Positions 47,801 to 57,902 are shown, counted from the stretch's first letter. The stretch: DNA of 64,000 nucleotides from Aeromonas lacus (GCF_000764665.1 NZ_JRGM01000133.1:1-64000), one strand, 5' to 3'. The notes: generated by a model not told the origin, from the letters alone. Numbers and translations are program-made.

Positions 47801-48520
47801 TTATAGATGCCAATCTCGCAAACGAGCACGTAATCTGTGCATTGCCTGACTGTGGATCTGGCTCACCCGTGACTCACTGACATTCAAAACCTCGCCGATT
47901 TCGCGCAAATTCAGCTCTTCATCGTAGTAAAGAGAGAGAACCAGGGCTTCCCTCTCTGGTAAGCGACCAATTTGCTCGGCTAATGCAATCTGAAATCGTT
48001 CTGCAGCCAAATCATCGAAACCTGACCCGGAGGGAGCGTCATCAGGATGGCCAATTACATCCTCACTGACTCCGAGATCCTCAATACCAATGATTTTTCC
48101 GCAAGAAACATCCTGTAGCATGGCATGATAATCAGCAATTGAGACCCCCATCTGGGCTGCAACTTCCGTATCACGCGCATCTCGACCATTGGTTTGTTCA
48201 ACATTTTCGATGGCTTCAGAGATCGCCCGGCTGTTGCGATGCACGGAACGAGGCACCCAGTCACCACGCCTAATTTCATCGAGCATGGCACCACGAATGC
48301 GGATCCCTGCATAAGTCTCGAAACTGGCCCCCTTGCTGCCATCAAAGTTGCGAGAGGCTTCCAGCAGCCCAATCATACCTGCCTGGATCAGGTCATCCAG
48401 CAAGACACTGCTGGGCAGACGAGCCAGCAGATGCTGGGCAATTCGCTTGACCAGCGGAGCGTGTCGCTCCACCAGCACATAGGAATCCTGATGACGCAAG
48501 TACGCTTGGGCTTTATTCAC
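47801..48520 (-). CDS. fliA: Flagellar sigma factor FliA (sigma-28)
   Basis: RNA polymerase sigma factor for late flagellar and chemotaxis genes. Region 2 includes LLDDLIQAGMIGLLEASRNF and region 4 the helix-turn-helix LREIGEVLNVSESRVSQIHS. The start is GTG at 48520 with GGAAGG 5 bases upstream, overlapping the flhG end by 8 bases; the longer open frame upstream is not protein-like. 239 residues, as in E. coli and Vibrio. Confidence 0.94.
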   Translation of the reverse strand: MNKAQAYLRHQDSYVLVERHAPLVKRIAQHLLARLPSSVLLDDLIQAGMIGLLEASRNFDGSKGASFETYAGIRIRGAMLDEIRRGDWVPRSVHRNSRAISEAIENVEQTNGRDARDTEVAAQMGVSIADYHAMLQDVSCGKIIGIEDLGVSEDVIGHPDDAPSGSGFDDLAAERFQIALAEQIGRLPEREALVLSLYYDEELNLREIGEVLNVSESRVSQIHSQAMHRLRARLRDWHL

Positions 48521-49397
48521 GGGAACCTTCCTGTGTTGTGGCCGGCTTTTGCAGCAAATTCTCCAGGAAAAACTCCAGGTGGCCACCCGGCTGATTGGGA
48601 ACTGGCCAGCTTGCCGCCTTGTTGGCCAGCGCACGAAACGCCAGCGCAGCAGGAGATTTGGGGAATGCTTCGACAATCAGCTTCTGCTTGCGCACTGATG
48701 CCCGCAAATTGGTGTCGTAAGGCACACAGGCTACCAGCTCAAGAGAGGTGTCCAGGAAGCGATCCGTTACCCGAGTCAGCTTGGCAAAGAGCTCCTGGCC
48801 TTCACGCAGGCTGCGCACCATGTTGGCCACCACCTTAAAGCGGAACACCCCATGCTCCTTGGAGAGGATCTTGATAAGCGCATAGGCATCGGTAATGGAA
48901 GTCGGCTCATCGCATACCACGACCATGATGTCTTGCGCTGCGCGGGTGAAGCTCAGCACCATGTCAGAGATACCGGCTGCGGTATCTACCAGCAAAATAT
49001 CGACCTGAGTCTTCATTTCGCTAAAAGCCCGGATAAGCTCGGCATGCTGTACGGGCGAGAGCTCGACCATCGACTGGGTACCAGACGTCGCCGGCACAAT
49101 CATCATACCGTACGGCCCCTCGACAATGATGTCGTCGATAGTGCATTCACCGGCCAGTACGTGGGATAGGTTGCGATGTACCCGCAGCCCCAGCATGACG
49201 TCTACGTTTGCCAGACCGAGGTCAGCATCCAGTACCATCACCCGTTTGCCCTGCGCAGCCATGGCGCCAGCCACGTTCAGGGTAACGTTGGTCTTGCCAA
49301 CGCCCCCCTTGCCTCCGGAAACGGCGATTACTTTAACTCGATTGTTTTGACGCATTTTGCGCAGACCACTCGCCTGATCCATATACATGTTACTCAT
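48513..49397 (-). CDS. flhG: Flagellar number regulator FlhG (FleN/MinD-like)
   Basis: MinD-type ATPase that limits polar flagella to one by acting against FlhF and the flagellar master regulator. Walker A is AVSGGKGGVGKTNVTLN, switch I LDADLGLANVDVMLG, and switch II VDTAAGISD; a C-terminal amphipathic helix may bind membrane. The ATG at 49397 overlaps the flhF stop by 8 bases. 294 residues. The flhA-flhF-flhG-fliA order is as in Vibrio and Pseudomonas. Confidence 0.94.
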   Translation of the reverse strand: MSNMYMDQASGLRKMRQNNRVKVIAVSGGKGGVGKTNVTLNVAGAMAAQGKRVMVLDADLGLANVDVMLGLRVHRNLSHVLAGECTIDDIIVEGPYGMMIVPATSGTQSMVELSPVQHAELIRAFSEMKTQVDILLVDTAAGISDMVLSFTRAAQDIMVVVCDEPTSITDAYALIKILSKEHGVFRFKVVANMVRSLREGQELFAKLTRVTDRFLDTSLELVACVPYDTNLRASVRKQKLIVEAFPKSPAALAFRALANKAASWPVPNQPGGHLEFFLENLLQKPATTQEGSRE

Positions 49398-50811
49398 AAA
49401 ACTCCGAATCTTCGGCCTCGCCAAAGCCTGCACCCCAGAAATAGGGCTCTTCTGTTTCTCGCTCCAGCGACCCCATGGCGGCTCCAACGAGCTGCGCCGC
49501 ATTGGCAACCTGAATATCTTCCGGAACCCTTTGTCCGTCAGTGATATAACTGATGGGCAATGAATTCTGGATACACACGTTAATCACTTCGCCCAGATTC
49601 AGACTTTCATCCAATTTGGTAAGTATGCAGCCGCTAAGCGGAATACGCCGGAAATGGTCAACCGCCTCCTGCATCACCCGACGCTGGGAGGTTGCGGACA
49701 TAACCAGATAACTGCGGATCCGCACCTTGGCATTCTTGACCAAGGTATCGAGCTGCTCGGTCAAGCGAATATCCCGCTGACCGACCCCTGCCGTATCGAT
49801 CAATACCAACCGACGATGGCGGAACTGATAAAGTGCACTGGCCAGCTCCTCGGCATCGCGCACCTGACGAACCGGACATCCCATGATGCGACCATAGGTC
49901 TGCAACTGCTCATGGGCTCCGATCCGGTAATTGTCAGTGGTGATCAGCGCCACCTGCTCGGCACCATATTTCATGGCAAAGCGTGCTGCCAGTTTGGCAA
50001 TAGTGGTGGTTTTACCCACCCCGGTCGGACCAAGCAGCGCAACCGCGCCGCCCTGCCGCAAAATTTCGTCTTCGCTGATTTTGAGCTGGGCAGTGAGTAC
50101 TTCTGCCAGCTGAGCCATTCCCTGATGGATCGACATATCTTCCGGGATCATGCCAGCCAGCTGATCGGCAAAGGCATCGTCAAACCCCATCTTCTTGAGC
50201 TCTTTGATGAGCAGCGCACGCATCGGCTCCCGGCGCTCCACCTCCTGCCACATCAGACCGGAGATCTGGTGCTCCAGCAGCTTGCGGATGCTGGCCATCT
50301 CCTTGCGCATCCCCTCCATCTCCTGATCACGTTGATTGGATTGAGGGGCGCGAGGAGAAGTTGATGCGGCACGAGCCCGAGGTTTGGCAGGTTCGGGAGC
50401 GGCCCCCCACTGTCCCTGTTCGGCAAGGGTTTTCGGCGCAGAAGTCGTGGCAGCTATTGCGGCTGGCTGAGCGCCGCCCATCCCGGCAACATTGCCCGGC
50501 TGGAGCTTTTGCTGACGAGCAAGCAAGGCTGCCAGCGTATCGGCATAGTGTTCGTTCTGGTTGGGTGCTGGTTCAGGGCGCCCCATCTGCCGCGCGGCAG
50601 ACGAAATATTGACGCTCTCATCGTTCAGCTGACGGCGAACCGGCGTATCTCTAGGCCCCGGAACCTGGGATTGATAGTCAACGGCGGCGACTATCTCGAC
50701 CCCTCCGGTCACCTTCTTGTTGGACATGATGACGGCATCCGGCCCGAGAGTCTCCTTGACCTCGGCCAGAGCCGTTCGCATGTCCTTGGCAAAAAACCGC
50801 TTAATCTTCAC
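49390..50811 (-). CDS. flhF: Signal-recognition-type GTPase FlhF
   Basis: SRP-family GTPase that places the flagellum at the cell pole. An N-terminal basic domain (1-200, variable and Pro/Ala-rich from 70), then NG domains: P-loop GPTGVGKTTTIAKLAARFA, DTAGVGQRD and TKLDESLNLG. 473 residues. It starts 17 bases after the flhA stop. Confidence 0.95.
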   Translation of the reverse strand: MKIKRFFAKDMRTALAEVKETLGPDAVIMSNKKVTGGVEIVAAVDYQSQVPGPRDTPVRRQLNDESVNISSAARQMGRPEPAPNQNEHYADTLAALLARQQKLQPGNVAGMGGAQPAAIAATTSAPKTLAEQGQWGAAPEPAKPRARAASTSPRAPQSNQRDQEMEGMRKEMASIRKLLEHQISGLMWQEVERREPMRALLIKELKKMGFDDAFADQLAGMIPEDMSIHQGMAQLAEVLTAQLKISEDEILRQGGAVALLGPTGVGKTTTIAKLAARFAMKYGAEQVALITTDNYRIGAHEQLQTYGRIMGCPVRQVRDAEELASALYQFRHRRLVLIDTAGVGQRDIRLTEQLDTLVKNAKVRIRSYLVMSATSQRRVMQEAVDHFRRIPLSGCILTKLDESLNLGEVINVCIQNSLPISYITDGQRVPEDIQVANAAQLVGAAMGSLERETEEPYFWGAGFGEAEDSEFYE

Positions 50812-50827
50812 CCGTCATCTCCGCTAA

Positions 50828-52933
50828 CTAGTTCTGTCCGACTGCACTGACGATACGAATCTGCTTGTCATCAGGCACTTCCTGATACGACAGAACGCGC
50901 AATCCAGGAATTGCATTCTTTACAAATTTGGCCAGGGTATTGCGCAAGATACCCGATGTCAGCAACACGGCTGGTTGACCTTCCAACTCTTGCCGCTGTG
51001 TGGCCTCCACCAGTGAGCGCTGCATCCGCTCCGCCAAACCCGGCTCAATACCAGCCCCATCACCGCCACCTGCCTGCAAGGATTGATGCAATATACGTTC
51101 CAGTTCTGGGGCCAAGGTAATCACCGGCAGCTCGGGATCCGGGCCGGCAATCTCCTGCACGATCAGGCGGCGCAGGGCAATCCGACAGGCGGCTGTCAAC
51201 ACTTCCGGATCCGGGCTACGGGGTGCGTACTCCACCAGGGTCTGCAGGATAGTGCGCATATCGCGAATTGGCACGCCTTCATTGAGCAAATTCTGCAATA
51301 CCTTCACCAGGTTACCCATGCTGATGACTTCAGGTACCAATCCTTCAACCAGCTTGCTCTGGTGCTTGCCAATCATGTCGAGCAGCTGTTGCACCTCATC
51401 GTGACCGAGCAGCAACGAGGCATGGTTGGTAAGGATCTGGCTAAGATGGGTGGCAACCACGGTGGCCGTATCCACCACGGTATAGCCCAGAGTCTGTGCC
51501 TGGGAGACCTGATCCTTGGCAACCCAGACAGCTTCCAGTCCAAAGGCTGGATCCCGCGCAGCAATGCCTTGCACCTGGCCAAAGACCTGACCCGGGTTAA
51601 TGGCCATCTCCTTATCATGGTAAACGTTGGCTTCGCCGGTACTGACCCCCATCAAGGTGATCCGATATTGATTGGGCGCCAGATCAAGATTGTCGCGAAT
51701 GTGTACCGCTGGAACCAGGAAACCCAGCTCCTGAGACAGTTTCTTGCGCACCCCTTTAATCCGGTTGAGCAACTCGCCACCCTGATTGCGATCCACCAGT
51801 GGAATGAGCTGATAGCCAACTTCCAGACCAATAACATCGACCGGCATCACATCGTCCCAGCTCAGCTCTTTTTGCTCATGGGTAGGCTGCTCGGCATTTG
51901 CCGGCATCAACTCGCCCTTGGCTGCACGCGCAGCCGCCAGCTTCTCACGACGCAGCAGCCACCATGCCCCCGCGGCAGCAACGCCTCCCAGACTCAGAAA
52001 AGCAAAATGCGGCATCCCGGGTACCAGCCCCATCGTCAGCAAAATGCCGGATGAGATGATCAGCGCCTTGGGATTGTCGAACAGCTGCCCCAGAACCGCA
52101 GTCCCCATATCCTGATCGGTATTTTGCCGGGTGACTATGATAGCCGCAGCAATAGAGAGCAACAGAGAGGGGATCTGTGCAACCAGACCGTCACCGATAG
52201 CCAGCAGAGTGTATATCTGGGCCGATTCGCTCAAGGTGAGCTGGTGTTGGGCCATACCGATGATGAAGCCCCCCAGAATGTTGATACCGAGGATCATGAT
52301 GCCCGCAACCGCATCCCCCTTTACGAATTTGGAGGCACCATCCATGGAGCCGTAGAAATCAGCCTCCTGAGTTACCTCTTGGCGACGCTTTTTGGCTTCT
52401 TCCTGATTGATAAGGCCAGCGTTCAAATCGGCATCGATGGCCATCTGTTTGCCTGGCATTGCGTCCAGGGTGAAGCGGGCACTCACCTCGGAGATGCGGC
52501 CTGCACCCTTGGTGACCACCACAAAGTTGATGATCATCAGGATCATGAAGACGATGATGCCGACTGCATAGTTGCCACCGATCACCACGTTACCGAAGGC
52601 CTCGATCACGTGCCCCGCAGCTGCACTGCCGTTGTGGCCTTCCAGCAAGACCACCCGGGTAGAGGCAACGTTAAGCGCCAGACGAAGCAAGGTTGCGATA
52701 AGCAGTACGGTAGGAAAAGCGGCAAACTCCAGAGGACGGCGAGTGTAGACGGCAACCAGCAACACCACGATGGAGAGCGCGATATTGAAGGAGAAAAGGA
52801 TATCCAGCATCAGAGGCGGGATGGGCAAAACCACCATTCCCATAGAGGCCAGCACCAGCAACGGGGTACCGACCCCTTTGCCAAGCAGCCATCTGTACTC
52901 TTTTAAGCGGCCCAATGTTGCCTTGAATTCCAT
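50828..52933 (-). CDS. flhA: Flagellar type III export protein FlhA
   Basis: Inner-membrane export-gate protein driving flagellar secretion with the proton gradient. Eight N-terminal membrane segments (about 20-310), then a large cytoplasmic domain that forms a nonameric ring and docks substrates and chaperones. Family motif AGRISEVSARFTLDAMPGKQMAIDADLNAG is present (two parts, about 147-176). 701 residues. It is the first gene after a sigma-54 promoter. Confidence 0.97.
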   Translation of the reverse strand: MEFKATLGRLKEYRWLLGKGVGTPLLVLASMGMVVLPIPPLMLDILFSFNIALSIVVLLVAVYTRRPLEFAAFPTVLLIATLLRLALNVASTRVVLLEGHNGSAAAGHVIEAFGNVVIGGNYAVGIIVFMILMIINFVVVTKGAGRISEVSARFTLDAMPGKQMAIDADLNAGLINQEEAKKRRQEVTQEADFYGSMDGASKFVKGDAVAGIMILGINILGGFIIGMAQHQLTLSESAQIYTLLAIGDGLVAQIPSLLLSIAAAIIVTRQNTDQDMGTAVLGQLFDNPKALIISSGILLTMGLVPGMPHFAFLSLGGVAAAGAWWLLRREKLAAARAAKGELMPANAEQPTHEQKELSWDDVMPVDVIGLEVGYQLIPLVDRNQGGELLNRIKGVRKKLSQELGFLVPAVHIRDNLDLAPNQYRITLMGVSTGEANVYHDKEMAINPGQVFGQVQGIAARDPAFGLEAVWVAKDQVSQAQTLGYTVVDTATVVATHLSQILTNHASLLLGHDEVQQLLDMIGKHQSKLVEGLVPEVISMGNLVKVLQNLLNEGVPIRDMRTILQTLVEYAPRSPDPEVLTAACRIALRRLIVQEIAGPDPELPVITLAPELERILHQSLQAGGGDGAGIEPGLAERMQRSLVEATQRQELEGQPAVLLTSGILRNTLAKFVKNAIPGLRVLSYQEVPDDKQIRIVSAVGQN

Positions 52934-52970
52934 CGCTTTTCTCGATCTTTACTCGCTGGTTCCAGATTAA

Positions 52971-52986
52971 AGCAAACATCAAGCCA
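52971..52986 (-). promoter_or_regulatory. Sigma-54 promoter of flhA-flhF-flhG-fliA
   Basis: Read on the minus strand: TGGCTTGATGTTTGCT. GG and GC are 12 bases apart, and 9 of the 11 or so defined consensus bases of TGGCACGN4TTGCT agree. The predicted start leaves a leader of about 27 bases before the flhA ATG at 52933. In Vibrio the same operon is driven by sigma-54 with FlrC. Confidence 0.82.
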
Positions 52987-53040
52987 AGAATTCAATTCAT
53001 TGATTTTAAATCATTTTATTTTGACAGTGTCAGATCTTTG

Positions 53041-54171
53041 TCATTTGCGATATTCAGGCGGGATAGGAAGATCTTTAGCCAGCGGTTGCGGACGACGGCC
53101 ATGTCCACGGCGGAACTTCTTGAGCTGGAAGACATAGGCCAGCACCTGAGCCACGGCCGCAAACAATCCCTCAGGGATCTCGTGCCCAAGTTCGGTGGAA
53201 TGGTAGATGGCACGAGTCAACTCGGGAGAGGGCATGATGGGAATATTGTACTCACGGGCGATCTCCCTGATCTTCATCGCCACCTCGTCAGTCCCCTTGG
53301 CGATGACCTTGGGTGCGGCGCCTGGCTTGCCTGCCTCATATTTGAGGGCAACCGAGTAGTGGGTCGGGTTGGTGATCACCACATCCGCCTTCGGAACCTC
53401 TCCCATCATCCGACGCGCAGCCATCTCCATCTGCAGACGACGGATCCGTCCTTTCACCTCGGGTTTACCCTCACTGTCCTTGAATTCGTCCTTCACTTCC
53501 TGTTTGGTCATTTTGAGCTGACGCATGTGGTTCCATTTCTGAAATGGCACATCGATAGCCACGATCGGCAGGAGGGAACAGCAGAGAATTATCAGCATCC
53601 AGAGAAAGAGTTCGAGCGCATCTATGATGCCACCGGGGTACCCCTCCATCGAGAGATTGAGCAGATGGTTGAACTGGCTGGAAAGCATCCACCAGGCAAA
53701 CAGCGTGATAAAGACCACTTTGGCGATCGATTTGATCAATTCGATCAGGGACTGCACACCGAACATCCGCTTCAGACCGTTGAGCGGGCTCAACTTGCTG
53801 AACTTGGGCGTCATCGCCTCGGTCGAGAAGTTCATCCCTCCCATCAGGATATTGCCAATAAAAGCGACTATCGCAACCAACGCAAAGAGCTGACCTAGCG
53901 GAAGGAGCAATTCCCCCAGCAATGCAGGCACCATGGCAAGCATGGCGTTGGGGTCGAAGGCCTGCTCCCGATCAAGAGTAAAGCCTGTCGTCAACACCTT
54001 CACCATGGCATTGGCGAGTGATCCCTTGAGCATCAGCAATCCGAACACACCTGCCAACAGGACACTGGCGGTACCCAGCTCCTTTGAACGTGCAATCTGC
54101 CCTTTATCACGGGCCTGTTGCAGTCGTTTGCCCGTGGGTTGTTCGGTACGTTCCTGATCGGTATCAGCCAT
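53041..54171 (-). CDS. flhB: Flagellar export switch protein FlhB
   Basis: Export-gate protein that switches substrate from rod/hook to filament subunits after self-cleavage. Four membrane segments, then a cytoplasmic domain with the cleavage motif NPTH (268-271, in VVITNPTHYSVALKY). 376 residues, as in E. coli (382). The ATG at 54171 overlaps the fliR stop by 8 bases. Confidence 0.96.
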   Translation of the reverse strand: MADTDQERTEQPTGKRLQQARDKGQIARSKELGTASVLLAGVFGLLMLKGSLANAMVKVLTTGFTLDREQAFDPNAMLAMVPALLGELLLPLGQLFALVAIVAFIGNILMGGMNFSTEAMTPKFSKLSPLNGLKRMFGVQSLIELIKSIAKVVFITLFAWWMLSSQFNHLLNLSMEGYPGGIIDALELFLWMLIILCCSLLPIVAIDVPFQKWNHMRQLKMTKQEVKDEFKDSEGKPEVKGRIRRLQMEMAARRMMGEVPKADVVITNPTHYSVALKYEAGKPGAAPKVIAKGTDEVAMKIREIAREYNIPIMPSPELTRAIYHSTELGHEIPEGLFAAVAQVLAYVFQLKKFRRGHGRRPQPLAKDLPIPPEYRK

Positions 54172-54961
54172 GAGCGCCCCCCAGACACTGGGTATCAATC
54201 AGCTCGCAGCTAACCTCCTGTACCCGCTCCCACATGGTATCGAAATGGCCAAGAAAGCCGCCAATAGTGAGCCAGAGGATAAGCAGACCCGACATCATGC
54301 TGACGGCAAAACCGATGCTGAAAATATTGAGCTGGGGAGCAGCCCGGGTCATCACGCCAAAAGCGAAGTTGATAAGCAGCAGCGCGACAATGGCAGAAAG
54401 CGCCATCACCAGAGCGGCCTGGTACATCACGCCAAGGAAACCGGCGAGAGTACGGATTGCGGGCAGAGAGAGCCCACTATCGGAGACTGGCAGCGTTTCA
54501 AAACTGAGGATGACCAGCCGCAACATGACCAAATGGCCATCTAGCGCCAGAAATACCAGCGTCGCCAGCATCAGATAAAACTGCCCGACCACAGGAGCAG
54601 ACTGCCCATTCATGGGATCGACCAGAGTGGCAAAGCCCAGGCTGGTCTGCATGGCGATAACCTGACCCGCCATCACGAAACACTCCATCAGAAACTGGGT
54701 CATCAGTCCCAGCGCAATGCCGATCAACAGTTGCTGGGCCAACACCAGAAAACTGCCGACAGAGAAGAGCTCGATGGGTGGCATCTTGGGTAGAAGAGGC
54801 GAAACAAGAAAGGTAATGGCAAGGGCCAAGCCAATCCGTATCCGGGCTGGGGCGAGACGGCTGCCAAATACCGCCATCACCATCAACAGACTGCTCACCC
54901 GAGCAAGCGGCCAGAGGATGGAAGACAACCACTCCATGATAAGAGCGGTTGTATAGGTCAT
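54164..54961 (-). CDS. fliR: Flagellar export protein FliR
   Basis: Membrane component of the export gate (FliPQR), with six or so hydrophobic segments. The conserved VDPMNGQSAPVVGQFYLMLATLVFLALDGH region is present (split over about 115-145). 265 residues. The ATG at 54961 overlaps the fliQ stop by 4 bases; longer upstream frames run into fliQ. Confidence 0.95.
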   Translation of the reverse strand: MTYTTALIMEWLSSILWPLARVSSLLMVMAVFGSRLAPARIRIGLALAITFLVSPLLPKMPPIELFSVGSFLVLAQQLLIGIALGLMTQFLMECFVMAGQVIAMQTSLGFATLVDPMNGQSAPVVGQFYLMLATLVFLALDGHLVMLRLVILSFETLPVSDSGLSLPAIRTLAGFLGVMYQAALVMALSAIVALLLINFAFGVMTRAAPQLNIFSIGFAVSMMSGLLILWLTIGGFLGHFDTMWERVQEVSCELIDTQCLGGAHG

Positions 54962-55227
54962 CCCACCACCTCGGGGATTTGGCTCACCATCAGCACAAAG
55001 AAATCCATCAGACTCTGCAAGCCCCAATGAGCACCAGCACCAAGAGCAAACAGGGTAACAATCAGACGAGGCAGAAAGCTCAAGGTCTGTTCGTTGATGG
55101 AGGTAGCCGCCTGAAAAATAGCCACCACCAGCCCGATAGCAAGGCTGGGCAGGATCACGGCCGTCACCATAATAGTGACCAGCCAGAGCGCCTCGCGAAA
55201 TACGTCGACAAAGGTTTCAGGGCTCAT
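54958..55227 (-). CDS. fliQ: Flagellar export protein FliQ
   Basis: An 89-residue protein with two membrane helices, export-gate subunit. It starts MSPETFVDVFREALWLV and has the conserved QAATSINEQTLSFLPR segment. ATG at 55227 with GGAGCAG upstream. Confidence 0.95.
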   Translation of the reverse strand: MSPETFVDVFREALWLVTIMVTAVILPSLAIGLVVAIFQAATSINEQTLSFLPRLIVTLFALGAGAHWGLQSLMDFFVLMVSQIPEVVG

Positions 55228-55250
55228 ACTGCCTGCTCCTTCGGCCCGGC

Positions 55251-56012
55251 TTAACCGGTACCCAGTCCGAAACTGTTGGCCAGAGAACCCAGGATCAGGT
55301 TCCAACCATCCACCATGACAAACAGCATCAGCTTGAATGGCAATGAAACAATCATTGGCGAGAGCATCATCATACCCATCGCCATCAAGATACTGGCTAC
55401 GACCAGGTCGATAACCAGAAACGGCAGAAAGAGCATGAAGCCGATCTGGAAAGCAGTTTTCAGCTCACTGGTCACAAAAGCCGGGATCAACACCCGCAGC
55501 GGCACATCGGCAGGTTTCTCCACCTGCACGTTGGCAATCTCCATAAAGGTATTGAGATCCTTGATGCGAGTTTGCGCCAGCATGAACTGATGGATAGGCA
55601 ATTCGGCCCGCTCCAACGCCTCTTTCGCCTGAATGGTCTCTGCCAGATAGGGCTGCAACGCTTCATTGTTGATGCGATCGAGCACTGGCGACATGATGAA
55701 AAACGACATGAAGAGGGCAATACCGATCAGCACCTGGTTGGAGGGACTCTGCTGCAACCCGATCGCCTGACGCAAAATCCCCAGCACTATGATGATGCGG
55801 GTAAACGACGTCATCATGATCACCATGGAGGGCAAGAACGAGAGCGCCGTCATCAACGCCAGTACTTGCAGGGTCAGGCTGTACTCCTGACTACCATCAG
55901 CCATGGTTTTGACGGTCACGGCCGACATGGCATCCTGTGCCACGGCCAGCGAGGAGAAGAGTAGCGGGGTCAGCAGGCTGATCAACAGCCAGATCCAGTT
56001 AGCTTTTTTCAT
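55251..56012 (-). CDS. fliP: Flagellar export protein FliP
   Basis: Export-gate subunit with a cleaved N-terminal signal (1-25) and four membrane segments. Motifs: [36 protein letters not shown] and [22 protein letters not shown]. 253 residues. Its start lies within the end of fliO (14-base overlap). Confidence 0.96.
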   Translation of the reverse strand: MKKANWIWLLISLLTPLLFSSLAVAQDAMSAVTVKTMADGSQEYSLTLQVLALMTALSFLPSMVIMMTSFTRIIIVLGILRQAIGLQQSPSNQVLIGIALFMSFFIMSPVLDRINNEALQPYLAETIQAKEALERAELPIHQFMLAQTRIKDLNTFMEIANVQVEKPADVPLRVLIPAFVTSELKTAFQIGFMLFLPFLVIDLVVASILMAMGMMMLSPMIVSLPFKLMLFVMVDGWNLILGSLANSFGLGTG

Positions 56013-56385
56013 GCTTGCCCATCAATTTGCCAAGCTGCTGGGAGAACGCCTGAGACTGATTTTCATCGAGCGGCTCTTCCAGGCGATAGAGGAAGTTGAC
56101 CTGCTGCGGTGTCACTCCGACCAGCAACTGCTGCTCACCCACCTTGACCACCAGCAACTTCTCTTTATACCCCACCGGCAACGAGGCGATGACCCGCATC
56201 TGGCCGCCCCCCATGGCGGTGGCAATCTTGCTCTTCTTGAGCAAAAAACCCAGCACCAGAATAAGGCCGATCACCATCAGGCTGGAGAGCAACCAGGAGG
56301 TGAGGCTAGGCGGATTGGCGCCCGCACCGGGTTCAGCTGCCAGTGCGGGAAGGGACAACAGCAGTAACGGAAACGCGCGGATCAT
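55999..56385 (-). CDS. fliO: Flagellar protein FliO
   Basis: Small membrane protein that helps assemble the FliP ring. A signal-like N-terminus (1-17), one membrane segment (about 29-48) and a short cytoplasmic domain with [19 protein letters not shown]. 128 residues. Weakly conserved family; the position between fliN and fliP settles the call. Confidence 0.92.
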   Translation of the reverse strand: MIRAFPLLLLSLPALAAEPGAGANPPSLTSWLLSSLMVIGLILVLGFLLKKSKIATAMGGGQMRVIASLPVGYKEKLLVVKVGEQQLLVGVTPQQVNFLYRLEEPLDENQSQAFSQQLGKLMGKHEKS

Positions 56386-56774
56386 TTGAGTTTCTTGATC
56401 CTTTCGATCTGGCTGATGACATCGGTCAGACGGATACCGAACTTGTCGTTTACCACCACTACCTCACCGTGGGCAATCAGGGTGCCGTTGACCAGCACAT
56501 CCAGCGGCTCACCAGCCACCCGATCCAGCTCAACTACCGAGCCCTGGTTCAGTTGCAGCAGGTTGCGGATGCTGATCTGGCTGCGGCCCACTTCCATGGC
56601 GATGGTGACGGGGATATCCAGAATGGTATCGAGCTTGCGGCGCTCCTCGGCACTGATGGGAGCGTCATCTTTCAACTCTTCCAGCGGGGCTGGCTTGACT
56701 TCCGCCGTCACCTGCTCTTCCAGTGCGGCGGCCCATGCGTCCGCCATCAGATCCTCTTCCTCAGTTCCGCTCAT
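56382..56774 (-). CDS. fliN: Flagellar motor switch protein FliN
   Basis: C-ring protein with the SpoA fold (about 50-130): LDIPVTIAMEVGRSQISIRNLLQLNQGSVVEL, split over 49-80, and LIAHGEVVVVNDKFGIRLTDV. 130 residues, as in E. coli (137). Its end overlaps the fliO start by 4 bases. Confidence 0.96.
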   Translation of the reverse strand: MSGTEEEDLMADAWAAALEEQVTAEVKPAPLEELKDDAPISAEERRKLDTILDIPVTIAMEVGRSQISIRNLLQLNQGSVVELDRVAGEPLDVLVNGTLIAHGEVVVVNDKFGIRLTDVISQIERIKKLK

Positions 56775-56824
56775 TTTGCTTCCTTATCGCTACTTCATGA
56801 CCGTTTATCGCAATAAACCGTCGA

Positions 56825-57895
56825 TTATCTCTGTTGATCCTCAATGCTGCGCTCCAGCTCTTCCAGCTCGGCCTCGCCATCGATACGTACACCACCCCGT
56901 GTCACCAGATGCATCTCTGTCTTGACCCCTTCCGGACGCTTGAGTTTGTCGGTGATCTTGAGGGCAACATGATCCTTGGTACGCCCCATTTTGGCGTGGA
57001 AAGTAGGCAAATCTTCCACGAAAACCAGCAGATTTTCCGGCATCTCGACCGGAATGATATCACCGGGTTGCATTTCCATCAGCTCGCGCAGGGTGAGCTC
57101 GGTCTCCAGCAGTTTGGCCCGCAGCTCGACCTTGACGTCCATGATTTCGTCGCGCAGCGCCTTGCTCCAGCGCACATCGGTATCACCCTTGTCGCTCTGC
57201 ACGCCTGCATCCAGCAACTCACGGATGGGCTCCAGCATGGAGTAAGGCATCGCCACATGGAAGTCACCACCACCGCCATCCAGTTCAATGTGGAACGAGC
57301 TGACCACAATCACCTCGGTCGGGCTGACAATGTTGGCCATCGCCGGGTTCACTTCGGAGTCGAGATACTCGAAGCCCACATCCATCACCGGAGCCCAAGC
57401 ATCCTTGTAATCTTCAAACACCAGCTTGAGCAGCATCTGGATAATGCGTCGCTCGGTGGGGGTAAATTCGCGCCCTTCAATTTTGGCGTGGTAGCGGCCG
57501 TCGCCACCAAAGAAGTTCTCCACCAGGATGAAGACCAGCCGGGCCTCCATGGTAATGAGCGCAGTCCCCTTGAGTGGGCGAAAACGAACCATGTTGAGAC
57601 TGGTTGGCACAAACAGGGTGTGGACATACTCGCCAAACTTGAGCATCTGTACGCCGTTGATGGAGACCTCGGCGGTACGGCGCATCATGTTAAAGAGACT
57701 TATCCGCATGTGGCGGGCAAAACGCTCGTTCACCAGCTCCAGCGTCGGCATGCGGCCACGGACGATGCGGTCCTGGGAGGAGAAGTCAAACTGGGCTACG
57801 CCGGGGTCTCCCGCCGAGCCTATCTCCTCCTCTTCGACATCATCGACACCGTGCAAGAGGGCATCAATTTCGTCCTGACTTAACAGATCGCTCAC
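56825..57895 (-). CDS. fliM: Flagellar motor switch protein FliM
   Basis: C-ring protein that binds CheY-P. The N-terminal CheY-binding peptide LLSQDEIDALLHG (4-16) is intact, followed by the CheC-like middle domain and a SpoA-like C-terminal domain that contacts FliN. 356 residues against 334 in E. coli. Confidence 0.96.
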   Translation of the reverse strand: MSDLLSQDEIDALLHGVDDVEEEEIGSAGDPGVAQFDFSSQDRIVRGRMPTLELVNERFARHMRISLFNMMRRTAEVSINGVQMLKFGEYVHTLFVPTSLNMVRFRPLKGTALITMEARLVFILVENFFGGDGRYHAKIEGREFTPTERRIIQMLLKLVFEDYKDAWAPVMDVGFEYLDSEVNPAMANIVSPTEVIVVSSFHIELDGGGGDFHVAMPYSMLEPIRELLDAGVQSDKGDTDVRWSKALRDEIMDVKVELRAKLLETELTLRELMEMQPGDIIPVEMPENLLVFVEDLPTFHAKMGRTKDHVALKITDKLKRPEGVKTEMHLVTRGGVRIDGEAELEELERSIEDQQR

Positions 57896-57902
57896 GCTTC
57901 AC

